From the NCBI GenBank assembly GCA_013368445.1, contig JAACJO010000008.1, positions 930,001-994,000 on the forward strand: 64,000 nt of DNA, given 5' to 3'. Every line of letters starts with the position of its first letter. Position 1 is the first letter of the stretch. A model generated the notes under the pieces. That model saw only the letters and a program-made list of their open reading frames with translations. It ran no database searches and had not been told where the DNA came from. This document shows positions 11,968 to 24,216 of this stretch, piece after piece. The stretch is from Leucocoprinus leucothites. Its lineage: Eukaryota; Basidiomycota; Agaricomycetes; Agaricales; Agaricaceae. The position numbers and the translations under genes are program-made.

Positions 11968-14633
11968 CTGTCATATAATTTACCCCACTTATTGCACCAT
12001 CACAAGGGTTCATAGATACGTGTCTACGGCTATTTACTGGAGGGGACAAAGACTAGCCGACATATTTGCGGTTGTCGATGGAAAATGGGTAGATAATTGA
12101 CAATGATGGACGGAATATGTCCAATCAGCCCACTCAGCTGGGCCAACCCATTCTTCTCCCAATGTGATCCGCCATAACACTTGTATATGCTTCACCGACT
12201 GCGAGCTGTTTTGGCTGCAGCAGCACAAGTATCCTATGGGATCAAAAGCCTTGTCAACAAGGCGAACGAGGACACTCCTAATGGCTTACCTTTTTTTTCT
12301 GTTGAAGAGGTTAAAGATCTCGTTATCGTATCTGTTTCTTGGATGAGCACATGATTTTGAGAGGATGTCGCACAGCCCTTCATGAAGCTCAAGCCGAAAA
12401 GACGAAGACGATGCTAGTAACTCACACGCTCAGGAGTTGGCCCAATAGGCCGTGGGCGGTGGGTCGAGCAACACCTCCGGCCGATTTAATTGTTCATTGT
12501 TTAGGCAAGGGCGGCTCGTAGGTTGTTGGGGCCATGTCAGTAAAATAAGACGCCGGCAACCCATGGGGCGGAGGTGCCTGGACAGCGGAAGTTTCCCTTT
12601 GAAGTTTTGGGTCAGAGGGAAAGTGCCTATGGTCTTGCTTTCTCTTTCTCTGCTGCTGGGCTTAAAGAACGTACGACGTGTGAAAATAAGTCAGACGAGC
12701 TGGGGCCTATCCCCAGATCGTCTCCGACTCGTATTTTCCACTGACATAAGGTTCGAAGTCTTAGATTTCGCGCCGGGAGAGCTCGGCCACGGGGTTCAGG
12801 TAGGGCATCCAAAGCCGTAAGCAACAGGGTTGAGACATTAATGATGCATAGCGTGGATTGTGCATAGACCAACCGCCACGCAAAAGTATGCATCGCTATT
12901 CGAGATAAGAGCTTCCATGAGATGTCGACCTGAATTGTGATACAAGTATTGGTGCAAAAAGTCAACCAAGAAAATAGGTCTTTCGAAGAGACGAGTGGGA
13001 TCCATCGGAGACCTATACCTGCGATCTAGGAAGAAAACCGACGATGGGATGGGGATCGGTATGGTCCATGCGAATATGTAAACTCCAGTAGCTGTCGCTA
13101 GGTTCCCGTTCGTCGGCCATTTTTTTGCAAGACACTGCAATAAATAAATCTATCTAGAGCCAAATCGGGGCTTTCAACCCTTTCATCAAGGCACTCACTG
13201 TTTGAAAGTCGCTAATTTCATGTCATCCAAATGATCATTCGCCTCTAATCGATTCGAACAGCTCCTAGATCAAACAGCTCGCCTTCATTCTTGTCGAAAA
13301 GCTAGCCACTCGGAAAACTGTATCGGGTGGAAATAAGGACCAGAGTGGCAGACTCCAGCTCGGCGAAGAGACGTTCGCTGTAAGTCATCTGTGTTATATT
13401 TTTTATTGTCCGTATTGTAGCTGGTCGTTAAAAAGAATCGTAGTTTCCATGTCGTGGGTGGCTGGGAACAGGTAGCCATTGAACCTTTGTTTTGTGTTCG
13501 CCATATCCACTGTGACCATGTACTTTCATGACCCTTTTCAAGCGCCACTCAGTAAAAAGGAAGTAGCCACATAGAATTGCGTTCAGCAAGACGAACGAGC
13601 CTTTCCTATTTCAGGATGGCTGGCCAGCTTCCATCGCCACTGGACAAGAAGCGAGTAGAGTCCATAAAACCGGCATGTTTCGTCCGAGTTTCGTCCGAGG
13701 AAAGGATAGGCTATTAGAGTATAAGGCGGGTGTCAGCTTGGCGAAGAACGGCATCTCTCCTACAAGCTCAGCCGGCTGGACACAATGGATGTCGTTCTTT
13801 GACTAGGGCCGGAATCGGATTATTGAGAAATTTTTGAGACTGAGGAACACCGAAAGTATGTTGGGTCGCTGGCGAGTGGAACTGATATCCAGGATGACGT
13901 TCACTGCTATCGACATTTAGAGTCCGAGGACAGTGATCTCGGATGACAGAAGATGACGATGGCAGGAGCAGGGAGAATGCACGTGGATGACGCAGAATTC
14001 CCAGCCCAATTTACAGACTTGTCGTGAGCAGTAAACAGCCTTCTTTCAGATCTTTTCTCGTCCCTCCACCAATACCTATTGCGTTTGTCTCCATATATAA
14101 CCCACACCCCTATCCTCAAGCCTTGCTAGCCATGGATTATAATACACATTCCCTGCCAAAACTCCCGTTTCCAAAAATTGTCATAGCAAGACACCACAAC
14201 TTATGCACAGTCAAGTTACTCGGTGTTGTGAATCCACGGTATCAAGATATGGACAATGATTACGCCTGCCAGACTATCTTTGTTTTATGAATGCCACGAG
14301 AGTCCAAGAGCGAGATTCAATGCGGAGAACGAGTTGATCCCGGACTATTTCTCCACCCGGAATCTCTCGCCTTCAAGACTGACAACTTGAAAATTGAGGA
14401 TTGCTACATTGGCTCTCCAATTCGTTAGCGGTGTCTGCATACTGGATGTTATTTCTCTACCTACAAGGCAGTCTGGAAAGTAAAGGGTATACAATTAGTT
14501 TACATGTTACCTGGAGTATATATCTCATTTATGAGAATCTAGTGAGATATCAAGAGAAAGACCCAACACTTTGAGTGTGCTTGAAAATCCTGAGGTGTCC
14601 GAGAAAGGGAGAATCGAAACCGTTGATGGGTGC
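11784..14633. other. Intergenic interval, no supported gene
   Basis: Holds the likely 3' UTRs of the Nab2 gene (+) and of the ATPase gene (-), which converge here, plus a CT microsatellite. A TATA-like ATATATAA at 14093-14100 precedes a 52-codon frame beginning at 14131 (MDYNTHSLPKLP...), which I do not recognise and do not call as a gene. Nothing else is supported. Confidence 0.45.
11921..11962. repeat. (CT)n microsatellite
   Basis: About 42 nt of almost pure CT dinucleotides with one TCTT interruption, roughly 140 nt after the Nab2 stop codon, so probably in its 3' UTR or just beyond. Confidence 0.95.
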
Positions 14634-17323
14634 CTAGTTGTCGCCATCGTCCACTTGATCGAAACGGCGCGAACCGCCTGAAGTCATACTTGACGCGGAA
14701 CCACTCTTGTCTACAGAAAGGTTGACCTTGTCACCCTTCTCTAAATCTTTGAACTGCAGAAAGAACAGATTACTAGGGGAACGTTACTAGCGGCAGCTGG
14801 AAACTCACGGTAAGCTCGCGTGTTCTGTGCAAGCTCTCAATCTCATCGATCCTTTCTCTGACTCCTTCAAGCAATTCATCAAATCCTTCTTCTGCACAGA
14901 CGGCTTGTGCAGCATGTAGAATCAGCATTGAGTCCGGTCTAACGTCGTGGTCGATCTGAAAATCCCGTGTTAGCTCAAAGCAAGGAATAAGTTCCTCAGT
15001 TAGCATACATCAATCGCAATGATGTTGAGATGGTCGAGTTCTGAAGAGAAAGGCTATTGAGCAACTTCAAGACTCAGAAGTAAAAATATTCGACAAACCT
15101 TCGATGAAATCCGCTCGGGTCATGATTTGTCGAGCCTGGCCCTGTTGGCCAAATGTCAAAACCCAGCACAAGAAAAAAGTTGAATACGCGCACATAGGAA
15201 ACGGTAGGGAGGGGCAGGTCAGGAAGGTTTTCAGGATCGAGTTCGCCAGCTTTGATGGCCTTTTCCCTCTCCTCTTCCTGCTGCCTGTGCTGTTTGACGA
15301 ACTCTTGAAGAAGTAGCCACGAACAAGAGCTCCATTTTTGCTTTGCAGGATTCATCAGCTGGGAAATATCTCGCGAAATGAGGGAACCAACCTCGTCCAT
15401 CACGTCGTCATCACAATCGGCAATAAGACCTAGCAAAGATGTTCATGTCTGGTTTATTTCTATTTACTCCTAGAAAATTAGAAGACGGACCAATTTGGCT
15501 CAATAGCCATTCTTTCTCAACTTTCAGTATATGGTCAGCCATTTGCTTCATGTCCTTCGCTCTCGCCACCTTGGAAAAAAGGATGAGATCTGGAAGATAG
15601 GGATCATGAGAAAGTATCGACTTACTCTATTCAGGTACGACAGTCGCCCCCCGACCATGTGGACAATCTCCTCTAGAAGCTTTGGATCAGCAGCACGGCG
15701 ACTCACGCTCATGCGGAAACGTCGGAGAGCGTGCATGGCTTCGCGCTTATCCAGGTCATACATAGAAATAGTCTAGTAGGAGTCGTTCGGCACTTTGAAC
15801 ACAGCCATTCAAACGAGAAACGCACGTGCATTCTACTTCCAGTCCTTCCTACACAAAGTTAGATGTGGAAATACGAAACAATATCAAATACGCACTCATG
15901 AAATGATAGGGCCAGAAGTCATCTCTGACAGGGAGGTGAGAACAGCGCGATTCTGACCGGTGACGAGACTTACGAACTGAATACCATTGTCAAAATACCT
16001 TCAAAGAAGTATGAGTAAACTTGTGCTGGGATCGGAGGAGACCATACCGCTAGCAGCCCACGATTCTGCTTTTTGCTGGAGCTGCAAGAGCGTAGCTCGT
16101 CCATCTTCATCATTTTTGAAATGGTGTATATTATTGATGATCAGAACGAGAGGTTTGCCTCTCTTTCGGCAGGCACGGAGAGCAACCTTCTCCAGCTTGT
16201 TCAAAGCTACGGCATAATTTCAGCCATCAGATGAGCTATATATGTATGGGTTTATTACCTCTCTCAATGTCCAGACCTGGACCCCCTGAAAACGTGTCGG
16301 AAGCTAGGTACTTCATATATATATTGAGAACCAACCTTCTCGGGGATCCCGTCGCTGGAACAACCCAGTTTGTGAGTCCTCAAAGAACTCAAAGTTGAGG
16401 GCTTTTCCAAGTCGAAGACGGAAAACCTCAAGGTCAGGGTGGGCATCACAAAAAGAAACACCCTCGGCTTGGATGTCTGACATTGACTGGAAAACCATGG
16501 TGCCTTTGCCAGAGCCCTTGAAAAAACGCATGAGCTACCAAGCAACAAAAAAGTGAGAGTTGCCCACTTTGGGCCCCAGCAGCATAAAGTAATGACCAGG
16601 CTCCCTCCCATGAACAATAGCATCCACAAGGTCTTGCTCACTCCGACGTAGTTCTGCAGTCCATGATCCTGAGGTATGAAACTCATGTGAATCGCCATTC
16701 AGATCTTCAATTGGTTCTTTATGAGTGTGCTGCTTGGCTAGCTCGAGAGCTGGGTCATAACCACCAGCGAAAGCTTCTTCAATCTGCCGAGGATAATGTT
16801 AAAGCTGATAGACAGCTGTGGTGTTCATGGGCACCTGCGCACCTTGTCAAGAACATTCTTCTTGTACCACTTCACATAAGCGATGCCCCCAGCAAAAACT
16901 GATGTCGGGGTGATTTAGTCGAGGTCCACAAGTGAGTATTTTTGGTCACTCACCCATGCCTATCCCAACAATTGTTGTTAACGCCGCATCGAATAAAGGT
17001 GACCGCGTCAATTGGAAAACACTACTTCCTCCAGGACCGGGCCCTCCACCGCCTCCCGGAGGATTGAATCCGGGAACACTCAAGTGCTCGGAACGCTCTT
17101 GAACTTCATGACGAGGGGTTGGATGTTGAGAAATGTGATGGGGAAGTCCTGGCTTCGGCTTCGGCTTCGAAGGAGTCGGTTCGCTGTCATTGGTCGGAGT
17201 GTGTACGGAACGGGTTGTGAGAAGGGTTCTTGTTGAGCAGCTGGATTTGGGGAGGTGAGGCAGGGAAATCACATGGACGTTACGACCTGCAGCAGGAAGA
17301 ACCAGCCTCCGCAGCGAGGCCAT
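14634..17323 (-). CDS. Mitochondrial membrane P-loop (AAA/STAND-type) ATPase, 17 exons
   Basis: Exons in transcription order: 17323..16954, 16898..16843, 16783..16568, 16516..16336, 16285..16259, 16206..16048, 15998..15974, 15924..15896, 15848..15826, 15772..15626, 15569..15491, 15429..15392, 15340..15194, 15141..15099, 15040..15009, 14955..14809, 14753..14634; sum 1839 nt, 612 aa, all phases consistent. The N-terminus (MASLRRLVLPAAGRN...) is Arg/Ser-rich, like a mitochondrial presequence. One membrane segment lies at about residues 109-130 (FDAALTTIVGIGMVFAGGI). Walker A is GPKGSGKGT (212-220), split by an intron at GPK|GSGK. The Walker-B-position strand is PLVLIINNIHHF (302-313), with Asn where Asp is usual. 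A sensor-like ILTMVFSSDDFWP follows. The C-terminal half is helical (DKREAMHALRRFRMSV, ILHAAQAVCAEEGFDELL). It resembles a fungal family annotated only as P-loop NTPase; function unknown. Confidence 0.85.
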
Positions 17324-18864
17324 GGAAGATACTGGAGGAGTAGGAGGGAGGGAGTATAAAAGTGGTATTATAATTATGTTCGCACGTATTTGGAAGTGCT
17401 GCCAGTAGCTGCCTTTTTCCACGTGCCTTCCTCACTTCCCTCCGTCTTACTCAATAGTTCAACTCAAACACCCGGTCTGTGGGATATTATTGTCAGCGAA
17501 GCAGACTGCTTGGCTCCTCTAGCTCCCAACGGTGCCGCCCCTACAGTCTGGAGCGGTGTTCGCGGTGATATCGAGACCCAGACACCGTTCAAACTGTCAG
17601 TATAACACGACGGTCGGAGACATACTGACATAGTGATCAAGACTATATTAATCAACGGCAACTGGCGATATTCGTACTGTACTTGCCAACAACTTCTGAA
17701 TGATAAAAATACTTCCTCTTTGATCAATGTCAGCACGTCCACACTGGCGGGATCGTAATGATATGCAAAGCTACAAGACCCGCCGGATTTAAATTTCCTA
17801 GGCCGTACAGCACATCTATGGTCCGAATGGCATATCAAGTGCTGAGTCTGTGGACAACCACACTCACGACATGACACCCACAGAGTCGACGCCAGCCCCA
17901 GTATACTCTAGTTCCCAAGGACCGTCATACAGAGATTCAGCTTTCAGCTTTCTGTGATATCGTTCCGAACATACAAGCAGAGGACCAGGGGATCGATGCC
18001 CACGACTAGCCAAGTATTCTCGAAGTCTTGCCCTGTTTTCCTCATTTGTACCGACGACCTGGAGACTTACATCTGCAGGATACACGACTCTCACGCGATA
18101 TGTCTATGTAGCAGAAACCGTGGACATGCGAAAACCTTACAGAATACTTCCTCGAATATCTTTGTCGACCAGACCCGACGCCACGGGCCACACTGACAAT
18201 AATGATTTGTTGACGGTAGTTGGGTCCTCGTTTGCAAGGACTTTTCACATCACTAGATTGTCTGGACTCTGACGGTGGTGGAGTATGGCGGGGTTATTCG
18301 CTCCTTGTGCCTATAGTCAGATTGTGAAAGAACTACCTACATAACCGAACAATCCGGCCTTCAATCTCTTCAATGCGTCGAAGGGTGACTATCTCGGGCA
18401 GTTTCATGGCATCGCTAACCAAACACATACTCGAGTTCCTTGTCTATCATGGGTTCGACGCGTAGCCGCAAACACTTCACCTGGTATTACTGAAATTCCC
18501 TTGATCAATGAATTCATAAACCGCTCCTAGAACACAATGTTTGAAGGACTGGTTTTTGGCTGAATTTTCGAACTGACATAGCAGGCTCATCTCTCAACAG
18601 AAAGGCTCAGAATTTGACAGGTGATTTTGATATGTACTGTGTACTTGTATGCGGGATCTCAGGTGTAAATACAAAGAATTGAAGTCGCTGTGTACAAAGC
18701 ATGTTTTTGTGTATAAAGGAACCGTAAGTGACTGCCTGTTCAACTGGTTGGCACCACCAGTATCCTCGATGTTGACTTCTGCTCCTTGTTGCTATCCCTT
18801 CACATTCGGGTTCCACAAAAGCACCGGCCATGAGAGGGCCACTGAGATAAAGGAATCAGAACAC
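17324..18864. other. Intergenic interval with a possible decayed coding fragment
   Basis: Between the ATPase start and the NACHT gene's stop. On the minus strand 17866-18290 reads in a coding-like way (for example NEENRARLREYLASRG, then RYHRKLKAESLYDGPWELEY), joinable across a 37-nt GT...AG gap at about 18092-18128. However, it has no start codon, an in-frame TAA just upstream and a stop after GVMS. I do not recognise it and do not call it a gene. Confidence 0.35.
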
Positions 18865-21222
18865 TCAGAGAAAAGAACAAGGCAAGCAATTAGTTACATT
18901 TTGATTGTTTATCAACTTAAAGCCATCTGTATACCGTGACCGCCCGGGGACCGCTTCATTCTCTCCATGCCCCAAAATCCAGAATTCCTTAGTATTTGTG
19001 CACCCCGGGATCGGACACTTGCGCTTTCGAATGATCTTGTCACGAAGTTCAGGTGGGAGCTGCAAACAGCAGTCACATAATGTGTGATAATCTGAGGAAA
19101 CAAATGGTATTGGAAACATACGTTGTCTCTTACCTGACCACCAATGATCTCCCACCTGCCACCGTCACCCAGCAGCCTGAGCATCTTCTTGAATGGAAGC
19201 TCCGCAAGAGATATGGCGGTCTGAGAATCAAGCGGATGCTTGCATACACCACAAAGCTCCCAAAACAAAGCCAAAACACGTCTATAGTGATCAGGCCCTG
19301 AAATGCCTTCTGGAAGAACGGTATCTGGGGGAAACATGATGTACGAGGAATCTGCCAGTGACATGGCACCTCATCAGAGTAAGAAACACTAGATAGGTCT
19401 GGGAAACACGGTACCTGTACTGCGAGAGCAGACTCCATGCAGCCACTCCAAAAGCTCCCGTCGGCGCCCAATCAAGAAGTCGCCGTGAATACTTAGTTCC
19501 TTGGACCGCTGGGGATCTTTCATGAAATCGAGGAATGATGCATGGTAAAATATTGTGCACATGGATTTAAGATCAGAGCCTTGGAGCTCCATGACCGACT
19601 GGATGGAAGCACAGGCACGACGGAGCTGCTCTGCGGAAAGGCAGAGGGCAGTGGCAATACAAGATAGGTTACCACTGAGCGCGGAATGAACTAGAAGGAT
19701 ATTCTGGACTGTTGTCCTGACCTTTGGCAGGACTCGTTGCACGATGAGGATATAGAAAAAGTCCATCTCCGCCAATGGGTTGTCCGGCCCAACCTTAGTA
19801 GAGATGTCCTTTGCAAACTCGAGCACAATGCGAAGTTGATCCTTGGGGCCAAGAGAGTTTTCGTCCTTGATAAAACGAACAATGGTCGACACGTAGATCC
19901 AAAGCCCAGCACCACGCTCAACAAGCAGGACAGGAACCTCCTCTGATGGCCACGACACAGGAAGGCCATGTTCCTCGCGGATCATCTTGAACTCGTCAGT
20001 CAGGTAGACTAGGATCTCGTGATCAATTGCGCGGGATACTGGAAGTTTGATGCGAGAACAAATGGGAGATACGGTGGAGGAATTCATGGTCCTGATGATT
20101 GGGTCTTCGGGGCGGCTGGTGATGAACCAGCGGAAGGGCGTTGTACGTTTGTCGACGGAAGCTGCGACAATCCTAATGATCTCGCACTGCTCTGCTGTTC
20201 CCCGGCACTCATCCAGTCCATCAATGATCACAACACGTTCTTGAAGACCACTCTCTGCATTATCAACCTGACCAAGGGGGCAAACGAGCAACTCCTTGAA
20301 CTGTATTGATAGTGATTTTGTCACGAGGGCAGGGTCTTCAATCATGCGTTTGTCGATGATTTCTCGGAACGAGGGGCATGTGGTAGCGATTTGGTACGCG
20401 ATCGACGTAAAGATGCGTCGAGGATCATCACGATCTGCATTGGAGCGGGAGAAGAAGAGGGTAGCAGCGAGTTTGTTCGTGGATTCCAGGGCCTCAGCGC
20501 AGCTCTGTGCGACAGCCGACTTGCCAATACCAAAGGGACCGTGCATCCAGAGAATGGGCTCCTTGCGATCTGACTTTCCCAGCGCCCAGTTGGTGATGAG
20601 GTCGATATGTTCATTCCGAGTGCCAAGGTGGCATTTTGGCGGTGGGTAGCGAGCGCTGGAATTGTAAAATGCATCTGGCATTGAATGCTTGAGGAGTTGT
20701 TTGAGGCCTATTCACCGTGTGAGATCAGTGGTCAAGCTAGAGGGCACTGCGAAGCTCACCCAAGCCCGTAGAAGATGATTCATTGAATTGAGCGTTATTG
20801 ATAATAAAGCCTTGTGCACCGCGGAATACTTCACTTGCATGGAAATGTTGCGGCTGTGAGGAAGGAGTAGATAACAGGCCGGGTGGGGACAAAGCAGGAG
20901 AGGGAACAAGAGCTGGGGAAGTGGAAGGCGCGAAAATTGGCGCTGGACTGGGGGGCTCAACACCAGGAGGTGCAGGAGTAGAAGTCGTGTAACCAGGAGG
21001 CACTAATGAGAGGGTAGGAGGCGTGGTAGTAGTTGGTTGAGAGAGCGGAACCGCAGTATCTTGAGGAGGCGAAGGCGTAGGAGGTCGCTGAGGCCGAGAC
21101 TTACAAGGTTGAGGAGCAGAATCGTTGGATATAGCGGGACCTGCAGCCCAACGAAACGGATAATAGAACTGCACAAAGAAGTGGGCTAGCTTGACAAAAA
21201 AGATGCGAACGTGCCAAAGCAT
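18865..21222 (-). CDS. NACHT-domain NTPase (NLR-like)
   Basis: Exons 21222..20760, 20707..19415, 19351..19134, 19059..18865; 722 aa. Domain order: a hydrophobic/aromatic N-terminus (MLWHVRIFFVKLAHFFVQFY), a long Pro/Ser/Thr-rich stretch (about 40-130), and the mushroom NLR linker FRGAQGFIINNAQFNE before a NACHT NTPase. The NACHT part has Walker A GPFGIGKS (211-218), Walker B VVIIDGLDECR (313-323) and a WFITSRPE sensor (about 348-355). A helical winged-type region follows, then a short C-terminal piece with C-x2-C pairs (CGVC, CPIPGC). No WD40, ankyrin or TPR repeats are present, so the usual ligand-sensing repeat domain is missing or replaced. Family role: signalling NTPases implicated in fungal non-self recognition and programmed cell death. 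The specific ligand and outcome are unknown. Confidence 0.88.
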
Positions 21223-22347
21223 TGGGTTTAAGTGAGAACACGGGCCGATACTTTCAGGAAGAAAAGCTAGAAGGGGGGGAACAGGAGGAGGGGAAGGAAA
21301 GCGAACACCATAGCTCTGCGTCGTAGGCTCCTACTAGTAAACACGCACACGATGCATCAGCGAGGTGTATGGTCTCCCTCCAGACGCCCATTATTGATGA
21401 CACCAAGTCTGTAATGGGTTATACCAAGCGAGTTTGCGATATGGGTATAGGAGATACAAGACGACTGGTACCTATGTACCTCCATCCACGCCTGAAAAGC
21501 GCAGGTCGATGCAGAGCAACATACAACCGTAGACTCTCGTCGGCCTGAGCATCTGAACACTCTCGCTTGTGGGCATGTGGAACAAGCGATCAAGTCCTCA
21601 TCACCTCTTCACTGATGCGTGCAGTCGAACCAGCCCTAATTATTGCCATCTTTGGAATATAGTATATGCCCTCTTGTCACTTTGCATCTGGTGAATTACT
21701 CGACTACTTTGCGTTCGCGACCATCCCGGCTTTATATTCAACACAAATTTACGGAGCAGCACCTCGGGCATGGCACACGCTGTGGGGAAGTTGGTTGATT
21801 CGCTATCACGGTTGGAGCTTACAAGAAAGTGCGATATGAGTCTAAAACTGAACCAGTGCCACAATAATAACCCCACCGGTTCATCTTGCTCGATTGATGA
21901 ATGATTGGTGACTGATCTCTAACTGCAATTGTGATGTCGTTAACTTGAAAAAAAAAATCAGAAAAGTTGATGGTCCTGGTTCTCCAGCCTCCACCACAGC
22001 ACTCATCTCAGTTCCTTGTTTTTGATTTAAACCAAGTTACAGATCTTCCCAACAATAGCAGATTACCGGACCTGGTACGACCAAATAGGCACGGTAAAGT
22101 CACTACTAAAAGCATTGTGTTCGAGTCATTAGGCGATGGTTGTCGACACAAAACCGCTAAACATCAACACGTGTCTTAAGAGACATGGACTACACCCTAA
22201 AACTACACGGTATAGGCAAGCAAAGAACAAATGAGTAAACTCGGCTGCTGGGTCAGGAGCCTGTTCCTGAACGATTCGAACAAACGATAGTCATCCCATC
22301 ATGACCTACAAGCTACTGGGAAATTACACCTAAGCGATCCCTGGCGT
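21223..22347. other. Intergenic interval, no supported gene
   Basis: Upstream region of the NACHT gene and downstream region of the eIF4G-like gene. Contains only short frames and an A9 run near 21949. No domain or repeat is recognisable. Confidence 0.45.
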
Positions 22348-24216
22348 TTACGCCTGCCAATTCCTCTCTCGCAGATTTATCATATCCTGAAAGGAAAATT
22401 AGCCGAGGAGAAGAACTGGAGTGAGAGGAACAAACCTGAAGTAGAGTTTGTACTCGTGGAGTGATACCCGGGCTCTCAGATACCTCCCTCATCCGTTGAA
22501 AATACATATCCATGTGGATACGTGCCTTGGGGGTATCCAAGCGCTGTCCAACCTTCGTCATTAAAATGCAAAAATGCTCAAAGAGCCCTTCTTTCGTGGA
22601 TACTTTCGAGCCATCGCAGATCTTCCTGAAGAATTCATGTATGATACGTTGCGTGAGCAATCGGACCATAAACAACTCGCCCAGAAATCTCGTCACATTA
22701 AATCCACGCTTTGCCCGCTCAGCTGCATCATTCTCCAAATTTAAGCCCGAGTACTCTCCGTTTTTTACGCCGGCCAAAATTTTTCTTGATTCCTCCCAAC
22801 ACTTGTTGAGCAAAACCCTCTTGAAAAGCTGGCCTCCCGAGATTGGCTTGTCTTCGTGACCCTTGACCCTATAATCCTGCACCTTATTCCTCATCTGTTG
22901 CTTCATCTTGCAACATAACCTAGCGTACATCTCCGATGATCCGGCACTGCTCACCGCTCCCTCAAAGACCAGGAAAGTAACCTTCATCATCGTCTTGGCA
23001 TCCCTCTCTTTTTCTGACTGGTTCGCCCACTGAATAATCTGATCGGAATTCGTCTCGAAAGTCTCTTGGGACAACTCGGTCAGCAGATTTCCAACTTCCT
23101 GCTCAACAGAACCAGAGGTATTGGGGTGGTTCTCAGCGACCTGAAGGTCGGGCACGGGGTTATCGTATGCATGAGTAGCCGTATCTACACTGGATGCTTG
23201 CTGAGATTGTATAGCACTGGTGCCATCGGACTGCCGATTGCGTCGACTCCGCACTCGCGTTCGTTGTTGAGGAATGTTATCTGGATCCAACGATCCCGCC
23301 TGAGGCTTTTTCTGCGTCGAAGCTCCAGGCTGACCGTGACCCAGTTTCACAGGATTGCCGGCGAACCCCGGAGGGCTAGGGATAGTGGAGGGTGTGTTTG
23401 CGGATTTGCCGGATGGCACTTGTTTCGAAGCGCCAGTAGATTTGGCCTTGCCTGCTCTGCCCTTTCGCGGTGGAGGCGGAGGGAGCGGGTGAGCAGGATC
23501 AAGCCCCAGAGGTTCGAGGTTAACACATATATTAGGTCTCTCCTTGCAAGCCGTCATAAACTGCATGAGGAATTCACGGTCGTACCTGAGGCAAAGACGA
23601 GCCTCGATGAGAGTATGAACACTAAAAGGTAAAGATAGATATACCAAATTATGCCTCCTTTGACATTAGGGTCGAGCTTCACATATGGTCTTAGGATACC
23701 CTCAGGGTACGACACCCGTCCAAAGTCATCGATCATACGAGCAGCAGCAAGAGTCTGAGCAAATGGAGATGAAGTAGATAAGATGATATCTTGTGTATGA
23801 GTTTTGTGAGTGTCGTGATCCAAGCCAGGAGAAGCAGATTGAGCTTGAGTTGCACGGGAGGAGCAGTTGGGCCCAGGTAGTCCATCTTTTTCGGCAACTT
23901 CAGCACTAATCGCCCTCCCATCGTCATTGATATCGAGTACTTTTAGCATTTTGATAGGATGATCGCTACGTTGTTCACTCGTCAAGTCTGCCTTCGTGGT
24001 AGGGGGCGGCTGGAAAGGACTAGGCTCAGAACCTATGGACACGTTTGAGCCACCTGAGTCCAAGCCTTCTACAGTAGTCAGTGGCCCAGCCGGCCCATTG
24101 ATTGCAGCCAAGGATCTCGACGACGAAGAGTTGGGAGGATCGAGCCCAGACTGTGCAGGAGTGAAAGGTGTCTTAGGAGCTGACTTAGTGATATTGATTT
24201 TTGTAGATGTCCGCAT
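22348..24216 (-). CDS. Compact eIF4G-like protein (eIF4E-binding motif plus MIF4G domain)
   Basis: Exons 24216..23645, 23585..22436, 22386..22348; 586 aa. Residues 1-190 are a low-complexity leader. YDREFLMQFMTACKERP (from residue 192) matches the eIF4E-binding core YxxxxL-phi as it occurs in fungal eIF4G. A basic Pro/Ser linker follows (RTRVRSRRNR). The MIF4G HEAT domain fills about 355-584 (NLLTELSQETFETNSDQI, RFLGELFMVRLLTQRIIHEF), ending TLLQ|DMINLRERNWQA, the canonical last helix of MIF4G. The final 13-codon exon is inferred: without splicing the frame would run on into VCSSHSSSSP, while splicing restores the LRERNW motif. Canonical fungal eIF4G is about 1,000-1,600 aa, so this is a short paralogue that still could bridge eIF4E and eIF4A. 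Whether it activates or competes in translation initiation is not visible. Confidence 0.85.

Noticed and set aside
16946..17422. Earlier in-frame ATG at 17422 for the ATPase
   Set aside because: The extra 33 residues precede the clear mitochondrial leader MASLRRLVLP and lie in a likely promoter region; 17323 is the better start.
22313..22347. Extending the eIF4G-like protein to a stop at 22313
   Set aside because: That reading keeps the 49-nt intron and gives a Ser-rich tail, whereas splicing to 22386 gives the conserved LRERNW helix of MIF4G.
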